A DNA stretch of 64,000 nt. It comes from Vibrio kanaloae (GTDB taxonomy: Bacteria > Pseudomonadota > Gammaproteobacteria > Enterobacterales > Vibrionaceae). Within the stretch, counting starts at the first letter, position 1. Each line of letters opens with the position of its first letter. The stretch is from contig NZ_AP025497.1 in NCBI RefSeq assembly GCF_024347535.1, positions 3,100,001 through 3,164,000 of the forward strand, written 5' to 3'. The translations under genes were made by a program, and so were the position numbers. The notes under the pieces are model-generated. The model was given only the letters and a program-made list of their open reading frames with translations, was not told where the DNA came from and searched no databases. This document shows, piece after piece, positions 44,934 to 57,066 of the stretch.

Positions 44934-45902
44934 ATGACAGCTAAAACAGCAGACTATATTTGGTTTAACGGTGAGATGGTTCCTTGGGCAGAGGCGAACG
45001 TTCACGTCCTGACTCACGCAATGCACTACGGTACTTCTGTGTTTGAAGGTGTTCGTTGTTACAACACGCCAAAGGGGCCGGTTATCTTCCGTCACCCAGA
45101 GCATGCAAGACGACTAAAAGACTCAGCGAAAATCTACCGCTTCCCTATTCCTTTTACTGAGGAAGAAATTATGGAAGCGACTCGCGAAACGCTACGTCAA
45201 AATAAACTAGAGTCAGCGTACATCCGCCCTCTCGGTTTTGTCGGTAACGTGGGCTTGGGCGTATGCCCACCAGAAAACACTGAGATGGAACTGATCATCG
45301 CTGCTTTCCCTTGGGGTTCTTATCTAGGCGAAGAAGCGCTAGAAAATGGCGTTGATGCGATGATTTCTAGCTGGAACCGTGCAGCGCCAAACACCATCCC
45401 AACCGCAGCAAAAGCCGGTGGTAACTACCTATCTTCACTACTGGTTGGTGGTGAAGCGCGTCGTCATGGTTACGATGAAGGTATCGCGCTAAGTGTCGAT
45501 GGTTATCTTTCTGAAGGCGCAGGTGAGAACATCTTTGTGGTACGTAACGGCGTGCTATCAACGCCACCAGCGACCAGCGCAATTCTGCCGGGTATCACTC
45601 GTGATTCGATCATGACACTAGCAAAAGACATGGGGTATGAGATCCGTGAAGAGAACATTGCTCGTGAAGCGCTATACCTTGCCGATGAAGTATTCATGAC
45701 AGGTACAGCAGCAGAAATCGTTCCGGTTCGCAGCGTAGACAAAATTACAGTAGGTGAAGGCAAACGCGGTCCTATCACTGAAAAAGTTCAAGCGGCTTAC
45801 TTTGGTCTATTCAATGGCACCACTGAAGATAAGTGGGGCTGGTTAGATTACGTTTATCCAGCAGACCACACTTCAGCAAACCAAACACAAGCAAATCAGT
45901 AA
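44934..45902 (+). CDS. ilvE: Branched-chain amino acid aminotransferase
   Basis: PLP fold-type IV transaminase for the last step of Ile, Val and Leu synthesis. 322 residues (E. coli 309; the extra length is a C-terminal tail ending TSANQTQANQ). Signatures: THAMHYGTSVFEGVR at the start, KAGGNYLSSLL with the PLP Lys near 160, and EGAGENIFVV. Ribosome site AAGGA. Confidence 0.96.
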   Translation: MTAKTADYIWFNGEMVPWAEANVHVLTHAMHYGTSVFEGVRCYNTPKGPVIFRHPEHARRLKDSAKIYRFPIPFTEEEIMEATRETLRQNKLESAYIRPLGFVGNVGLGVCPPENTEMELIIAAFPWGSYLGEEALENGVDAMISSWNRAAPNTIPTAAKAGGNYLSSLLVGGEARRHGYDEGIALSVDGYLSEGAGENIFVVRNGVLSTPPATSAILPGITRDSIMTLAKDMGYEIREENIAREALYLADEVFMTGTAAEIVPVRSVDKITVGEGKRGPITEKVQAAYFGLFNGTTEDKWGWLDYVYPADHTSANQTQANQ

Positions 45903-45935
45903 GCAACAGCCAAATATTTTATAAGGATTTAAGCA

Positions 45936-47777
45936 ATGCCAATCTATCGTTCAGCAACAACTACCCACGGACGCAACATGGCTGGTGCGCGCGCTTTATG
46001 GCGTGCAACTGGCGTTAAAGATGATGACTTCGGTAAGCCAATCATCGCGGTTGTAAACTCTTTCACTCAATTCGTACCAGGCCACGTTCATCTTAAAGAC
46101 ATGGGGCAACTGGTTGCGGGTGAAATCGAGAAAGCGGGCGGTATCGCTAAAGAATTCAACACCATCGCAGTTGATGATGGTATCGCAATGGGTCACGGCG
46201 GCATGCTGTACTCACTGCCATCACGTGAGCTTATCGCAGACTCAGTAGAATACATGGTCAATGCGCACTGTGCCGATGCGATGGTGTGTATCTCTAACTG
46301 TGACAAAATCACTCCGGGAATGATGATGGCTGCAATGCGTCTTAACATCCCAGTGATCTTTGTATCTGGCGGTCCAATGGAAGCGGGTAAAACCAAACTT
46401 TCAGATCAGATCATCAAGCTAGACCTTGTTGACGCAATGATCCAAGGTGCCGATCCAACGATTTCTGATGAGCAAAGTGAACAAGTAGAACGCTCTGCGT
46501 GTCCTACCTGTGGCTCTTGTTCAGGCATGTTCACGGCAAACTCAATGAACTGTCTAACCGAAGCACTTGGCCTATCTCAACCTGGTAACGGTTCTATGCT
46601 AGCAACGCACGCCGATCGTGAAGCGCTATTCATCAATGCAGGTAAGCGCATTGTTGAGCTAACTAAGCGTTATTACGAGCAAGATGACGAATCAGCACTG
46701 CCGCGCAATATTGCTAACCGCGCAGCATTTGAAAACGCGATGGCACTGGATATCGCAATGGGCGGTTCTAGTAACACCGTTCTTCACCTATTGGCTTCAG
46801 CTCAAGAAGGTGAGATTGATTTTGATATGGGTGATATCGACGAGATGTCTCGCCGCGTTCCACACCTATGTAAGGTTGCGCCTTCAACACCTAAATACCA
46901 CATGGAAGACGTTCACCGTGCTGGTGGCGTAATGGCTATCTTAGGTGAGCTTGATCGTGCCGGTCTATTGAACAACCAAACTCGCACCGTTCTTGGTCTA
47001 AGCATGCAAGAGCAACTTGCTCAATACGACATCATGCAGACAGAAGACGAAGCCGTGCTTAAGTTCTTCCGCGCTGGCCCTGCTGGTATCCGTACTACCA
47101 AGGCATTCTCACAAGATTGCCGTTGGGATCGCCTTGATGATGACCGCGTCGATGGTTGTATTCGTACCAAAGAGAACGCATTCAGCCAAGAAGGTGGCCT
47201 AGCGGTACTTTCAGGTAACATCGCCGTTGATGGTTGTATCGTTAAAACTGCGGGTGTTGATGAAGAAAACCTTAAATTCCAAGGCCCTGCTATCGTATTT
47301 GAAAGCCAAGACAGTGCCGTTGATGGCATCTTAGGCGGCAAAGTAAAAGCGGGCGAAGTGGTTGTTATTCGTTACGAAGGTCCTAAAGGTGGTCCGGGCA
47401 TGCAAGAAATGCTTTACCCAACCACTTACCTAAAATCGATGGGCCTAGGCAAGTCTTGTGCACTGCTAACAGATGGTCGTTTCTCTGGTGGTACATCGGG
47501 TCTGTCTATCGGCCACGCTTCTCCAGAAGCAGCCAGTGGCGGTGTGATTGGCCTAGTGAATACTGGCGACATCATCACTATCGACATCCCAAGCCGTTCA
47601 ATCACACTTGATGTACCTGAAGCTGAACTTGAAGCGCGTCGTGTTAAACAAGACGAACTAGGCTGGAAACCAGAAAACCGTCAGCGTGAAGTGTCTTTCG
47701 CACTGAAGGCTTACGCAAGCATGGCGACCAGTGCCGACAAAGGCGCTGTTCGTGATAAGTCTAAGCTTGAGGGCTAA
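45936..47777 (+). CDS. ilvD: Dihydroxy-acid dehydratase
   Basis: Fe-S dehydratase giving the 2-keto acids of Val and Ile. 613 residues (E. coli 616). Cluster-ligand segments are [10 protein letters not shown] and [17 protein letters not shown]; the C-terminal active-site block is [21 protein letters not shown]. Preceded by AAGGA; ilvA starts 3 bases after it ends. Confidence 0.97.
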   Translation: MPIYRSATTTHGRNMAGARALWRATGVKDDDFGKPIIAVVNSFTQFVPGHVHLKDMGQLVAGEIEKAGGIAKEFNTIAVDDGIAMGHGGMLYSLPSRELIADSVEYMVNAHCADAMVCISNCDKITPGMMMAAMRLNIPVIFVSGGPMEAGKTKLSDQIIKLDLVDAMIQGADPTISDEQSEQVERSACPTCGSCSGMFTANSMNCLTEALGLSQPGNGSMLATHADREALFINAGKRIVELTKRYYEQDDESALPRNIANRAAFENAMALDIAMGGSSNTVLHLLASAQEGEIDFDMGDIDEMSRRVPHLCKVAPSTPKYHMEDVHRAGGVMAILGELDRAGLLNNQTRTVLGLSMQEQLAQYDIMQTEDEAVLKFFRAGPAGIRTTKAFSQDCRWDRLDDDRVDGCIRTKENAFSQEGGLAVLSGNIAVDGCIVKTAGVDEENLKFQGPAIVFESQDSAVDGILGGKVKAGEVVVIRYEGPKGGPGMQEMLYPTTYLKSMGLGKSCALLTDGRFSGGTSGLSIGHASPEAASGGVIGLVNTGDIITIDIPSRSITLDVPEAELEARRVKQDELGWKPENRQREVSFALKAYASMATSADKGAVRDKSKLEG

Positions 47778-47780
47778 TCT

Positions 47781-49325
47781 ATGAGTGATGACTCGGTCAG
47801 CCCCCAACAACAAACTGGCGCAGATTACCTGCGTCAGATCTTGAGAGCCCCCGTTTACGAAGCGGCAATCGTAACACCTCTACAAGATATGCCACGTCTA
47901 AGCGCTCGTATCGGTAATCAGGTTCAGCTAAAGCGAGAAGACCGTCAACCAGTCCACTCGTTCAAGCTGCGTGGTGCCTACAACATGGTATCAAGTCTTT
48001 CAGATCAACAAAAAGCTGCTGGAGTAATTGCTGCATCAGCGGGTAATCACGCTCAAGGTATGGCGCTGTCTGGTTCTAAACTGGGTATTCAGACCACGAT
48101 TGTGATGCCAAAAACCACGCCAGATATCAAGGTTGATGCGGTACGTGGCTTTGGCGGTAACGTGGTTCTGCACGGCAGCAACTTTGATGAAGCCAAGGCA
48201 GAAGCCGAGCGTCTTTCTGCTGAACATGGCTTTACCTTTGTACCTCCTTTCGATCACCCGCTGGTGATTGCAGGCCAAGGCACCATGGGCATGGAAATGC
48301 TTCAACAGAATGGTCACATGGATTACATCTTTGTGCCGGTTGGTGGTGGTGGCTTAGCTGCGGGTGTTGCTGTATTGGTAAAACAGCTAATGCCAGAGAT
48401 TAAAGTCATTGCAGTAGAACCAGAAGATTCGGCTTGCTTGAAAGCGGCTCTCGATGCTGGTGAACCTGTAGTACTGGATCAGGTCAGCATGTTTGCCGAT
48501 GGCGTTGCGGTTAAACGCATTGGTGAAGAGACCTTCCGCCTATGTCAGCAGTACATCGATGGCCACATTGCCGTCTCTAGTGATGAGATCTGCTCGGCGG
48601 TGAAAGACATCTTTGAAGACACTCGTGCGATTGCTGAACCTTCAGGAGCGCTTGCTCTGGCTGGCTTGAAGAAGTTTGCTGAGCAGAACCAACTGCAAGA
48701 CAAGCAATTGGCAACGGTACTGTCTGGTGCTAACACCAACTTCCACGGTCTGCGTTATGTCTCTGAACGTTGTGAGCTGGGTGAGAAGCGAGAAGGTCTA
48801 CTTGCTGTGACGATTCCAGAGCGACAAGGGGCATTCCTAGAGTTCTGTAATATTATTGGTGGTCGAGCGGTGACTGAGTTTAACTACCGCCACAACGACG
48901 AAAGCCTCGCGAATATCTTCGTTGGTGTACGTCTGCAAGGTGGCCAAGAAGAACTCGAACACATCATCAATGACCTACGAGAAGGTGGCTACCCAGTTGT
49001 CGATCTATCTGATGATGAGATGGCAAAACTGCACATTCGTTATATGATTGGCGGTAAACCATCAAAACCATTGAAAGAGCGCCTATACAGTTTTGAGTTC
49101 CCGGAATACCCAGGTGCCTTAATTAAGTTCCTTGATACCTTAGGTACCCACTGGAACATCAGCTTGTTCAACTATCGTAACCACGGTGCCGATTACGGTC
49201 GTGTATTGTGTGGCTTTGAACTAGGTGATAATGATTTAGCTCAGTTCTCGACACACCTCCGAGAGCTTGGTTATCAGTGTAAAGATGAAACCGATAACCC
49301 TTCCTACAAGTTCTTCTTGTCTTAA
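47781..49325 (+). CDS. ilvA: Threonine deaminase (biosynthetic)
   Basis: PLP enzyme deaminating Thr to 2-ketobutyrate, the committed step to Ile. 514 residues (E. coli 514). PLP Lys62 in HSFKLRGAY, glycine loop VGGGGLAAG near 190, and two C-terminal ACT-like domains from about 325 for Ile/Val allostery. Last gene of the operon; terminator follows. Confidence 0.97.
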   Translation: MSDDSVSPQQQTGADYLRQILRAPVYEAAIVTPLQDMPRLSARIGNQVQLKREDRQPVHSFKLRGAYNMVSSLSDQQKAAGVIAASAGNHAQGMALSGSKLGIQTTIVMPKTTPDIKVDAVRGFGGNVVLHGSNFDEAKAEAERLSAEHGFTFVPPFDHPLVIAGQGTMGMEMLQQNGHMDYIFVPVGGGGLAAGVAVLVKQLMPEIKVIAVEPEDSACLKAALDAGEPVVLDQVSMFADGVAVKRIGEETFRLCQQYIDGHIAVSSDEICSAVKDIFEDTRAIAEPSGALALAGLKKFAEQNQLQDKQLATVLSGANTNFHGLRYVSERCELGEKREGLLAVTIPERQGAFLEFCNIIGGRAVTEFNYRHNDESLANIFVGVRLQGGQEELEHIINDLREGGYPVVDLSDDEMAKLHIRYMIGGKPSKPLKERLYSFEFPEYPGALIKFLDTLGTHWNISLFNYRNHGADYGRVLCGFELGDNDLAQFSTHLRELGYQCKDETDNPSYKFFLS

Positions 49326-49342
49326 GAGTTAACGACCGAATC

Positions 49343-49373
49343 AAAAAAGAGCGAGTATTTACTCGCTCTTTTT
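49343..49373 (+). terminator. Terminator of ilvGMEDA
   Basis: AAAAAAGAGCGAGTA pairs with TACTCGCTCTTTTT around TT. The palindrome can also end the convergent punR transcript. Confidence 0.88.
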
Positions 49374-49425
49374 ATTGGTGCTGACTCAGCTCAAGCTTGA
49401 AAAGGATCTTCTTGTAAACAGATCA

Positions 49426-50340
49426 TTAGATCGCCTTACGATGATCCAACCAATCTTGGTGAAGCTGTTCACTTGATCCTAGATATTTGACCATCCATTC
49501 GATCAATTTATGGTTGTCGTCTTTTCGCCAAACCAAACAGCAATGGCTCTGTGGGCTTGGTTCTGGCAAGATCTTCTCCACCAGCAAACCCTGCTCAATA
49601 ATAGGCGCAGCGATATGTCTTGGCATGTAGCCCACTCCAACACCGTTCTTAAGGCACTCAATCGCACTGTACCAATTAGGTAATAGAAGACGTCTCTGAC
49701 TCGCATAGTGCCCGGTGTGTCGCTTAGGTAACACACTAGAGGTATCATCCAAACATATTGCTGGATACTGGCTAACGAATTCTTCATTGAGGTTTTGCTC
49801 TCTGACACACGGGTGACTTGGTGACATCACAAATGCCCAGTCTAATCTCCCCATATCTTTGACCTCAAAGTCACCACCGACAGGAATCGCGGAAGTGGCA
49901 CCAATCACGATATCTGCCCTGCCCTGTGCTATCGCTTCCCAAGAGCCATTGAATACCTCCATGTTGATCTGAAGTTCGGCAAACTCAAACGTTTGATAAA
50001 ACGCTTCAATCATCGGCTTCATTTTGTCGAGCTTAACCACATTATCAAGCGTTAGGCGCAGGGTCTTCTTCCAGCCACGAGCAGCTCGTCGAGTTTGAGC
50101 ACTAATCTCTTCCATCTGCCTCAGCAACGCACGAGCCTCTTCAATGAACAGTTCACCAGCAGGCGTCAGTTCAACCTTTCTCGGTAAGCGTCTGAAAAGT
50201 AAAACATCCAATTCTTGTTCGACCTGTCTAACCCCATAACTGATCGCTGATGGCACTTTGTGCAGTTGCTGTGCCGCAGCAGTAAAACTGCCTAAGCGGG
50301 CAACCGTATCGAGCATTTCTAAAGAGGATTTAGAGAACAT
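49426..50340 (-). CDS. punR: LysR-type regulator PunR (YdhB-like)
   Basis: 304 residues. Helix-turn-helix in 1-60 with KVPSAISYGVRQVEQELDV, close to E. coli PunR (RVPSAVSYTVRQLEEWL), then the LysR effector domain. It is divergent from a Bcr/CflA-type MFS gene, as PunR is from punC in E. coli, where the pair controls purine nucleoside uptake. The purine role is carried over by homology and arrangement. Confidence 0.82.
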   Translation of the reverse strand: MFSKSSLEMLDTVARLGSFTAAAQQLHKVPSAISYGVRQVEQELDVLLFRRLPRKVELTPAGELFIEEARALLRQMEEISAQTRRAARGWKKTLRLTLDNVVKLDKMKPMIEAFYQTFEFAELQINMEVFNGSWEAIAQGRADIVIGATSAIPVGGDFEVKDMGRLDWAFVMSPSHPCVREQNLNEEFVSQYPAICLDDTSSVLPKRHTGHYASQRRLLLPNWYSAIECLKNGVGVGYMPRHIAAPIIEQGLLVEKILPEPSPQSHCCLVWRKDDNHKLIEWMVKYLGSSEQLHQDWLDHRKAI

Positions 50341-50446
50341 AAGCCTTCAAATTTTTTGATTGATAACTACATATTTTAGCGTTTTATTTTATCAGTTTTG
50401 AAAAATAGAATGTAATGATTAATAAACAGGGGCTTTCAGTCCTTTA

Positions 50447-50470
50447 TATCAAACAATTTTTTTGATGATA
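50447..50470. promoter_or_regulatory. Candidate PunR site
   Basis: TATCAAA and TTTGATGATA form an imperfect inverted repeat between divergent punR and punC; a similar TTTTTTGATTGATA stretch lies nearer punR (about 50352). Fits a LysR-type site but AT-rich DNA makes chance likely. Confidence 0.4.
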
Positions 50471-50503
50471 AAAACACCACTACTTTTAGTTTAATGGCAT
50501 TTT

Positions 50504-51715
50504 ATGAATATTTCTAAATTTCAATTGGTCTACCTTGCAGTTCTCTCAATGCTTGGTTTTATTGCGACCGATATGTACCTTCCTGCATTTAAGGCGATGG
50601 AGATCGATTTCGCAACAGGCCCAGAACAAATCGCATTGTCGTTAACCGTGTTTCTTGGCGGTATGGCAATGGGTCAGCTTCTTTGGGGACTCGCGAGTGA
50701 CAAGTACGGTCACCGCAATACGTTAGCCGTTGGCTTAATGCTATTCACTATTGCCTCATTCGGCTTAGCGTTCAGTACTGAGGTCTGGCACCTACTGACA
50801 CTGCGCTTCATTCAAGCGATCGGGGTGTGCGCTCCCGCAGTAATTTGGCAAGCGATGGTTATCAAGCGCTACTCTCAGAGCAGTAGCCAACAAATTTTTG
50901 CGACCATCATGCCTTTAGTGGCGCTATCTCCAGCATTAGCACCTCAATTAGGTGTATTACTCGCGAACAACTTTGGTTGGCACAGTATCTTCATCACATT
51001 AACCTTGATGGGTGCATTGTTAGCAGTAACGACAATAGCTCAACCAAAAGAAGCACCTGAGGTAAAACAAACATCGATCAAAACAGACATCAAGATGTTG
51101 CTTAAATCAAAGCCTTACATGGGTAATGTGCTGATGTTTGCTTCGGCTTCGGCGGCGTTCTTCGCTTATCTAACTGGTATGCCAGAGATCATGGCTCAAC
51201 TAGGTTATGAAGCAAAAGACATCGGTCTTAGCTTTATTCCACAGACAATCGCATTCATGGCGGGTGGTTATTTCGGCAAACAAGCTGTGAAGAAATACGG
51301 CGATGGTTTGGTACTAAGAAACCTTATTGGCTTGTTCAGTGTTGCTGCGATGCTAATCTTTATCGCATCACAGTGGGAACTGACGTCCATCTGGCCTCTA
51401 TTAGCACCTTTCTGTTTGATTGCTGTAGCAAATGGTGCACTTTACCCAATCGTAGTAAACCGTGCGCTATCAAGTGCTAAGCAAAGCCCGGCAACAGCGG
51501 CGGGTCTACAAAACAGCCTGCAAATTACTATTAGTGGCCTCTCAAGCGCACTAGTTGCAGCAATGGCTAGCCAAGCGTTAAGCGCAACAGGTATCGCAGT
51601 TGTGATCTGTTTGGGTGCACTGTGGATTGGCTATATTGTTTCGAACAAAGAGCTATCAGAACACTTTGCAACTCCGGATAACTCTCGCGTCGTCACAGAA
51701 GAGAAGCAAGACTAG
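50504..51715 (+). CDS. punC: Bcr/CflA-type MFS transporter PunC
   Basis: 403 residues, twelve membrane segments of the DHA1 family. Motif A-like GQLLWGLASDKYGHR between segments 2 and 3, and the N-terminal LSMLGFIATDMYLPAF typical of Bcr/CflA. Assigned to purine nucleoside uptake (PunC/YdhC) because of the divergent PunR-like regulator; a drug exporter remains possible. Weak ribosome site. Confidence 0.78.
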   Translation: MNISKFQLVYLAVLSMLGFIATDMYLPAFKAMEIDFATGPEQIALSLTVFLGGMAMGQLLWGLASDKYGHRNTLAVGLMLFTIASFGLAFSTEVWHLLTLRFIQAIGVCAPAVIWQAMVIKRYSQSSSQQIFATIMPLVALSPALAPQLGVLLANNFGWHSIFITLTLMGALLAVTTIAQPKEAPEVKQTSIKTDIKMLLKSKPYMGNVLMFASASAAFFAYLTGMPEIMAQLGYEAKDIGLSFIPQTIAFMAGGYFGKQAVKKYGDGLVLRNLIGLFSVAAMLIFIASQWELTSIWPLLAPFCLIAVANGALYPIVVNRALSSAKQSPATAAGLQNSLQITISGLSSALVAAMASQALSATGIAVVICLGALWIGYIVSNKELSEHFATPDNSRVVTEEKQD

Positions 51716-51735
51716 CTTCTAGCTTAATAAAAACC

Positions 51736-51764
51736 AAAAAGAGCGAGATTAGTCGCTCTTTTTT
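51736..51764. terminator. Terminator shared by punC and the GGDEF gene
   Basis: AAAAAGAGCGA and TCGCTCTTTTTT pair around GATTAG; A and T tracts on both sides allow bidirectional use. Confidence 0.82.
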
Positions 51765-51785
51765 ATACCTGCGCTTAATATCAAC

Positions 51786-53477
51786 TTACTGTTTTGGTAA
51801 CGACGTCGAAACCTCTTCACCATCGGCAACTTCTAGAGCTGGCGCTTTATGACGACTGTATTCATCATAGTTAACCACTCGACTACGTCCCATATCTTTC
51901 GCCATGTAGAGCGCTTTATCTGCCATCTTCACCAAAGACTCGGTATTAGATGCAGGCTTAGGGTACATAGCGACACCAATTGAAACACCTAACTGACCTA
52001 GTGAAAGCCCTTTATGTTCAAGGTGCATAGAACGCACGGCATCACACAGTGTCTGACCAAATTCCGTCGCTTGTTGCATTGAATAGTGCGGAAGCAATAC
52101 TGCGAGCTCCTCCCCCCCCAACCTGCAGGCTATCTCATCGTCACTCACACTTTGTTTGAGCAGCGTGCTGATCTCTTTTAAGACGAAATCACCCGCATCA
52201 TGACCAAAATTATCATTGAAACGTTTGAAGTGATCTAAATCGAGCATCAATAGCGACAAAGGTTGATCGCTGGTGGCAGAATTCATTGAGTGCTCTTCTA
52301 ACTTCTGATCAAAGAAACGACGATTGAATAAGCCGGTTAATGGGTCGCTTAAGGCTTGTGAACGCAACTTCTCTTGCAGGCTCAGATTAGCCAACGCTAA
52401 ACCGAGATGTTCTGAAACACTAAAAGCTAACTGTTCGGTAATCGGGTCAATTTTGATGTCGCCCTGACCAAAGTAAAGATGCATTATACCAATAGTATTA
52501 CCGTGGGCAGTCAACGGGATACAGAGGGTTTGGTTGTTGTCCATTTCATGCATATGGCCACAGCTCAATGAGTGGAAATCATTATTAGACAAGTGAGCCC
52601 GTCCTTTACGTAACGACCAGCATTCTTCAGGGGCAAAGCTTGCGCTTCCTGGCCATATATCTCCCCAATCAAGTTGCGTAATCAGTTGATTTCGAGATGC
52701 CCTCATCAAAGAAACACTGCCGTTCACGTTACCTAAAATTCTCGGCAAAATATCAGAGACAATCTGCTGGGCTTCCACCATGTTATTACACGCTGCAAGC
52801 ATATTCGCTAGACGGTGCATCAGTTCGATTTCATGGGTTCTTTGGCGAATACGCTCGTCTTGTTTCTTTTGCTCTTCTTCCACTTTATGAACGATTTGAC
52901 GGTTGCTCACATAAGACGTACCAATCAAAAAACTCAAGCTCAGCAATACCATACCAATTAGAATTCCCATTAATTGGAAATTCATCTGCTTAAGTTGGTG
53001 CATTGGCAAAGAAATTATCACAACGAAATCTTGCCCGTTAACGCTCTCTTTCATTGAATAATAAATTCGGTCTACTGAGGTTACGGTACTAAAGCGCACA
53101 TCACTGCCCGTGCCTTGTTGAAGTGCTTGCTTGAATTCAGGACGGTTACCATGATTTTCAACTCTAGCCAATGCATGGTCAGACAGATCCGTATCACCAA
53201 TCACGACACCATCAAGATTAATAACCTGAATTCTTAATCGTGTATTGGCTTGAGTCAGGTTGCCAATGTAATCATCGACATCCATATCAGACGTAAATAG
53301 CTCGCTGTCTTCGCGAATTTCATAAATAACATCTGACATTAGAGAAACCAAATGGTCACGCTCATTCTCAACCACCAGCTTTTCCAAGGTTATATAAAAA
53401 CCATACAGGCCTATTAACATTGAAAAAGATAAAATAATTATCGGCAACGTTTGCCATTTCTTTTCAACCAGCCTCAC
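51786..53477 (-). CDS. Membrane GAF-GGDEF diguanylate cyclase
   Basis: 563 residues. Membrane segment about 11-32, periplasmic sensor about 35-165, second membrane segment about 168-188, coiled-coil linker, a GAF-like domain about 215-370, and a C-terminal GGDEF domain. The active site is GGEEL, a GGEEF variant with the catalytic acid intact, so c-di-GMP synthesis is plausible. The usual RxxD inhibitory I-site just upstream is absent (SDDE in its place). Start is GTG with AAGG upstream. The signal it senses cannot be deduced. Confidence 0.85.
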   Translation of the reverse strand: MRLVEKKWQTLPIIILSFSMLIGLYGFYITLEKLVVENERDHLVSLMSDVIYEIREDSELFTSDMDVDDYIGNLTQANTRLRIQVINLDGVVIGDTDLSDHALARVENHGNRPEFKQALQQGTGSDVRFSTVTSVDRIYYSMKESVNGQDFVVIISLPMHQLKQMNFQLMGILIGMVLLSLSFLIGTSYVSNRQIVHKVEEEQKKQDERIRQRTHEIELMHRLANMLAACNNMVEAQQIVSDILPRILGNVNGSVSLMRASRNQLITQLDWGDIWPGSASFAPEECWSLRKGRAHLSNNDFHSLSCGHMHEMDNNQTLCIPLTAHGNTIGIMHLYFGQGDIKIDPITEQLAFSVSEHLGLALANLSLQEKLRSQALSDPLTGLFNRRFFDQKLEEHSMNSATSDQPLSLLMLDLDHFKRFNDNFGHDAGDFVLKEISTLLKQSVSDDEIACRLGGEELAVLLPHYSMQQATEFGQTLCDAVRSMHLEHKGLSLGQLGVSIGVAMYPKPASNTESLVKMADKALYMAKDMGRSRVVNYDEYSRHKAPALEVADGEEVSTSLPKQ

Positions 53478-53582
53478 AAAAAACCAACCTTAAACACACC
53501 GAGTAATATTCGAAGATTAACAACCAGTTTAAAAAACACAATCATCAAATAGATTGTTTCATTAACTATGAGTACCTGGTAC

Positions 53583-53611
53583 AAAAAAGCCAGTAGCTAA
53601 GCTACTGGCTC
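53583..53611 (-). terminator. Terminator of glmU
   Basis: Leftward strand: AGCCAGTAGC/GCTACTGGCT around a 3-base loop, then six T residues. Confidence 0.85.
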
Positions 53612-53642
53612 TCATTACTTCACTAATAACAAAACTGAGCGA

Positions 53643-55004
53643 CTATTTTTTCTTAACCGGACGCTGCCAGTTAGCTATCTTACGTTCTTTAGCGCGGCTG
53701 ATAACAAGTTCATTTTCAGAAACATCACGTGTTACCGTCGAGCCTGCACCAACAGTGGCGCCGTTTCCAATAATCACAGGTGCGATCAACTGACTATCAG
53801 AACCAACAAACACGTCATCGCCAATGATGGTCTTAAACTTATTTGCACCATCATAATTACAAGTGATAGCGCCCGCACCAACATTGACACGTTGACCGAT
53901 TTCCGCATCACCTAGGTAAGTAAGGTGATTAGCTTTAGAACCCTCACCAAGACGAGTGTTCTTCACTTCAACAAAGTTACCTACATGCGAATCGTTACGC
54001 ATGTCAGCACCAGGACGCAGACGAGTGAAAGGACCAACTGTGCAGTCTTCACCAACGGTCGCACCTTCAATTACGCTGTATGGACGAATTACGGTGTTGT
54101 CATCAATTTCACAGTCTTTCAATACACAGCCCGTACCAATAATCACGTTGTCGCCAATGCTTACGCTGCCTTCAATAATAACGTTGGTGTCGATTTCAAC
54201 ATCCATACCGCACTGCAGTTCACCGCGTAGGTCAAAGCGGCTTGGATCGCGTAACATAACACCTTGTTTCAATAGTTTATCAGCCTGCTCAGCTTGATAA
54301 GCTCGCTCTAGACGAGCCAATTGAGAACGGTCGTTAACGCCTTCAACTTCAATTGGACTTATCGGATGCACGGCTTCAACCGCACGACCTTCATCGTGAG
54401 CTGCTGCAATAACGTCAGTCAGGTAGTATTCACCTTGGGCGTTGTCGTTGCTTAGGCCAGATAACCAACGCTTCAGATCACCGCCAGTAGCAACCATCAC
54501 TCCGGTATTAATCTCTTTGATAAGCTTCTGTTCATCGGTTGCGTCTTTTTGTTCAACGATAGCGACAACAGGGCCATTACGACGAATAATGCGACCGTAG
54601 CCCACTGGGTTGTCTAACACGACCGTAAGTAGCGCGATGCCACCGTTTGGTTGAGCGTCTAATAGGTTTTCAATGGTTTGAGGTGAAATCAATGGAACAT
54701 CACCGTATAGCACTAGTACTTTTTCATCATCAGCGAAATGTGCAGATGCCTGATCCACAGCGTGGCCAGTACCCAACTGCTCGGCTTGCAGAGCCCAATT
54801 CACAGACTCTTCAGCTAGAGTCGCCTGCATCTGCTCACCACCATGACCGTAGACCAAATGGATGTTTTGAGCACCTAAACCATTACAGGTATCGATAACA
54901 TGTTTCACCATTGGCTTGCCCGCAAGTGTATGCAGAACCTTTGGTGTATTTGAATACATGCGAGTACCTTTGCCCGCTGCGAGAATTACTGCGCTAAACT
55001 TCAT
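53643..55004 (-). CDS. glmU: Bifunctional GlcNAc-1-P uridyltransferase / GlcN-1-P acetyltransferase
   Basis: Makes UDP-GlcNAc for peptidoglycan and lipopolysaccharide. 453 residues (E. coli 456). N-terminal pyrophosphorylase with LAAGKGTRM at 8-16 and a C-terminal left-handed beta-helix acetyltransferase from about 250, with VEVKN and the [13 protein letters not shown] block. A frame extension to 55022 is not family-like; [11 protein letters not shown] is the normal start. It lies behind the atp operon, as in many gammaproteobacteria. Confidence 0.96.
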   Translation of the reverse strand: MKFSAVILAAGKGTRMYSNTPKVLHTLAGKPMVKHVIDTCNGLGAQNIHLVYGHGGEQMQATLAEESVNWALQAEQLGTGHAVDQASAHFADDEKVLVLYGDVPLISPQTIENLLDAQPNGGIALLTVVLDNPVGYGRIIRRNGPVVAIVEQKDATDEQKLIKEINTGVMVATGGDLKRWLSGLSNDNAQGEYYLTDVIAAAHDEGRAVEAVHPISPIEVEGVNDRSQLARLERAYQAEQADKLLKQGVMLRDPSRFDLRGELQCGMDVEIDTNVIIEGSVSIGDNVIIGTGCVLKDCEIDDNTVIRPYSVIEGATVGEDCTVGPFTRLRPGADMRNDSHVGNFVEVKNTRLGEGSKANHLTYLGDAEIGQRVNVGAGAITCNYDGANKFKTIIGDDVFVGSDSQLIAPVIIGNGATVGAGSTVTRDVSENELVISRAKERKIANWQRPVKKK

Positions 55005-55133
55005 TGTAAACCTATCCAACATTTTTTTTATTAAGCCGATATTGTAACCGTTTTTGGCTTACGAATTAAATCGCAATAGCAATTTAACCAGTACTTATAC
55101 GTAAACGGAGCATTTTTGAGATATCCAAAATAC

Positions 55134-55160
55134 AAAAAGGCGACCCTTAGGTCGCCTTTA
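55134..55160 (-). terminator. Terminator of the atp operon
   Basis: Leftward: AAAGGCGACC pairs with GGTCGCCTTT around TAAG, ending in TTTTT; separates atpC from glmU. Confidence 0.88.
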
Positions 55161-55187
55161 TCTCAGAATCGATAATCTTATAAAAGA

Positions 55188-55610
55188 TTAACGACGCCTT
55201 TTTGTCAGTTCGATAACTCGTAACTGAGCAATGGCTTTAGCCAGTTCACCGGCCGCTTGTGCGAAGTCTATGTCGCCATGCTGATTTTGGATATTCTCCA
55301 CAGCCTTGCGTTTAGCTTCTTCCGCCTTTGCTGCGTCTAGCTCTTCACCACGGATAGCTGTATCAGCTAGTACAGTCGCTGTACCAGGCTGAACTTCTAC
55401 CATACCACCAGAAACATAAATAATTTCTTCGTGGCCGTGTTGCTTAACAATACGCACCATACCAGGCTTGATAGCGGTCAGCAGTGGAGTATGACCATGG
55501 AAAATACCAAGTTCACCCTCACTACCGGTCACCTGAAACGTCTCAACAAGGCCTGAGAAAATTTGTTTCTCTGCACTTACAACGTCTAGGTGAAAGGTTA
55601 TTGCTGCCAT
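55188..55610 (-). CDS. atpC: ATP synthase F1 epsilon subunit
   Basis: Central-stalk subunit that couples and inhibits the motor. 140 residues. N-terminal beta-sandwich ([30 protein letters not shown]) and C-terminal helical hairpin from about 90. Last gene of the operon, 18 bases after atpD. Confidence 0.96.
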   Translation of the reverse strand: MAAITFHLDVVSAEKQIFSGLVETFQVTGSEGELGIFHGHTPLLTAIKPGMVRIVKQHGHEEIIYVSGGMVEVQPGTATVLADTAIRGEELDAAKAEEAKRKAVENIQNQHGDIDFAQAAGELAKAIAQLRVIELTKRRR

Positions 55611-55628
55611 ATCGCCTCCTAGTTAGCC

Positions 55629-57050
<1,422 letters not shown>

Positions 57051-57066
57051 TTAGTTTTACCTAAGC

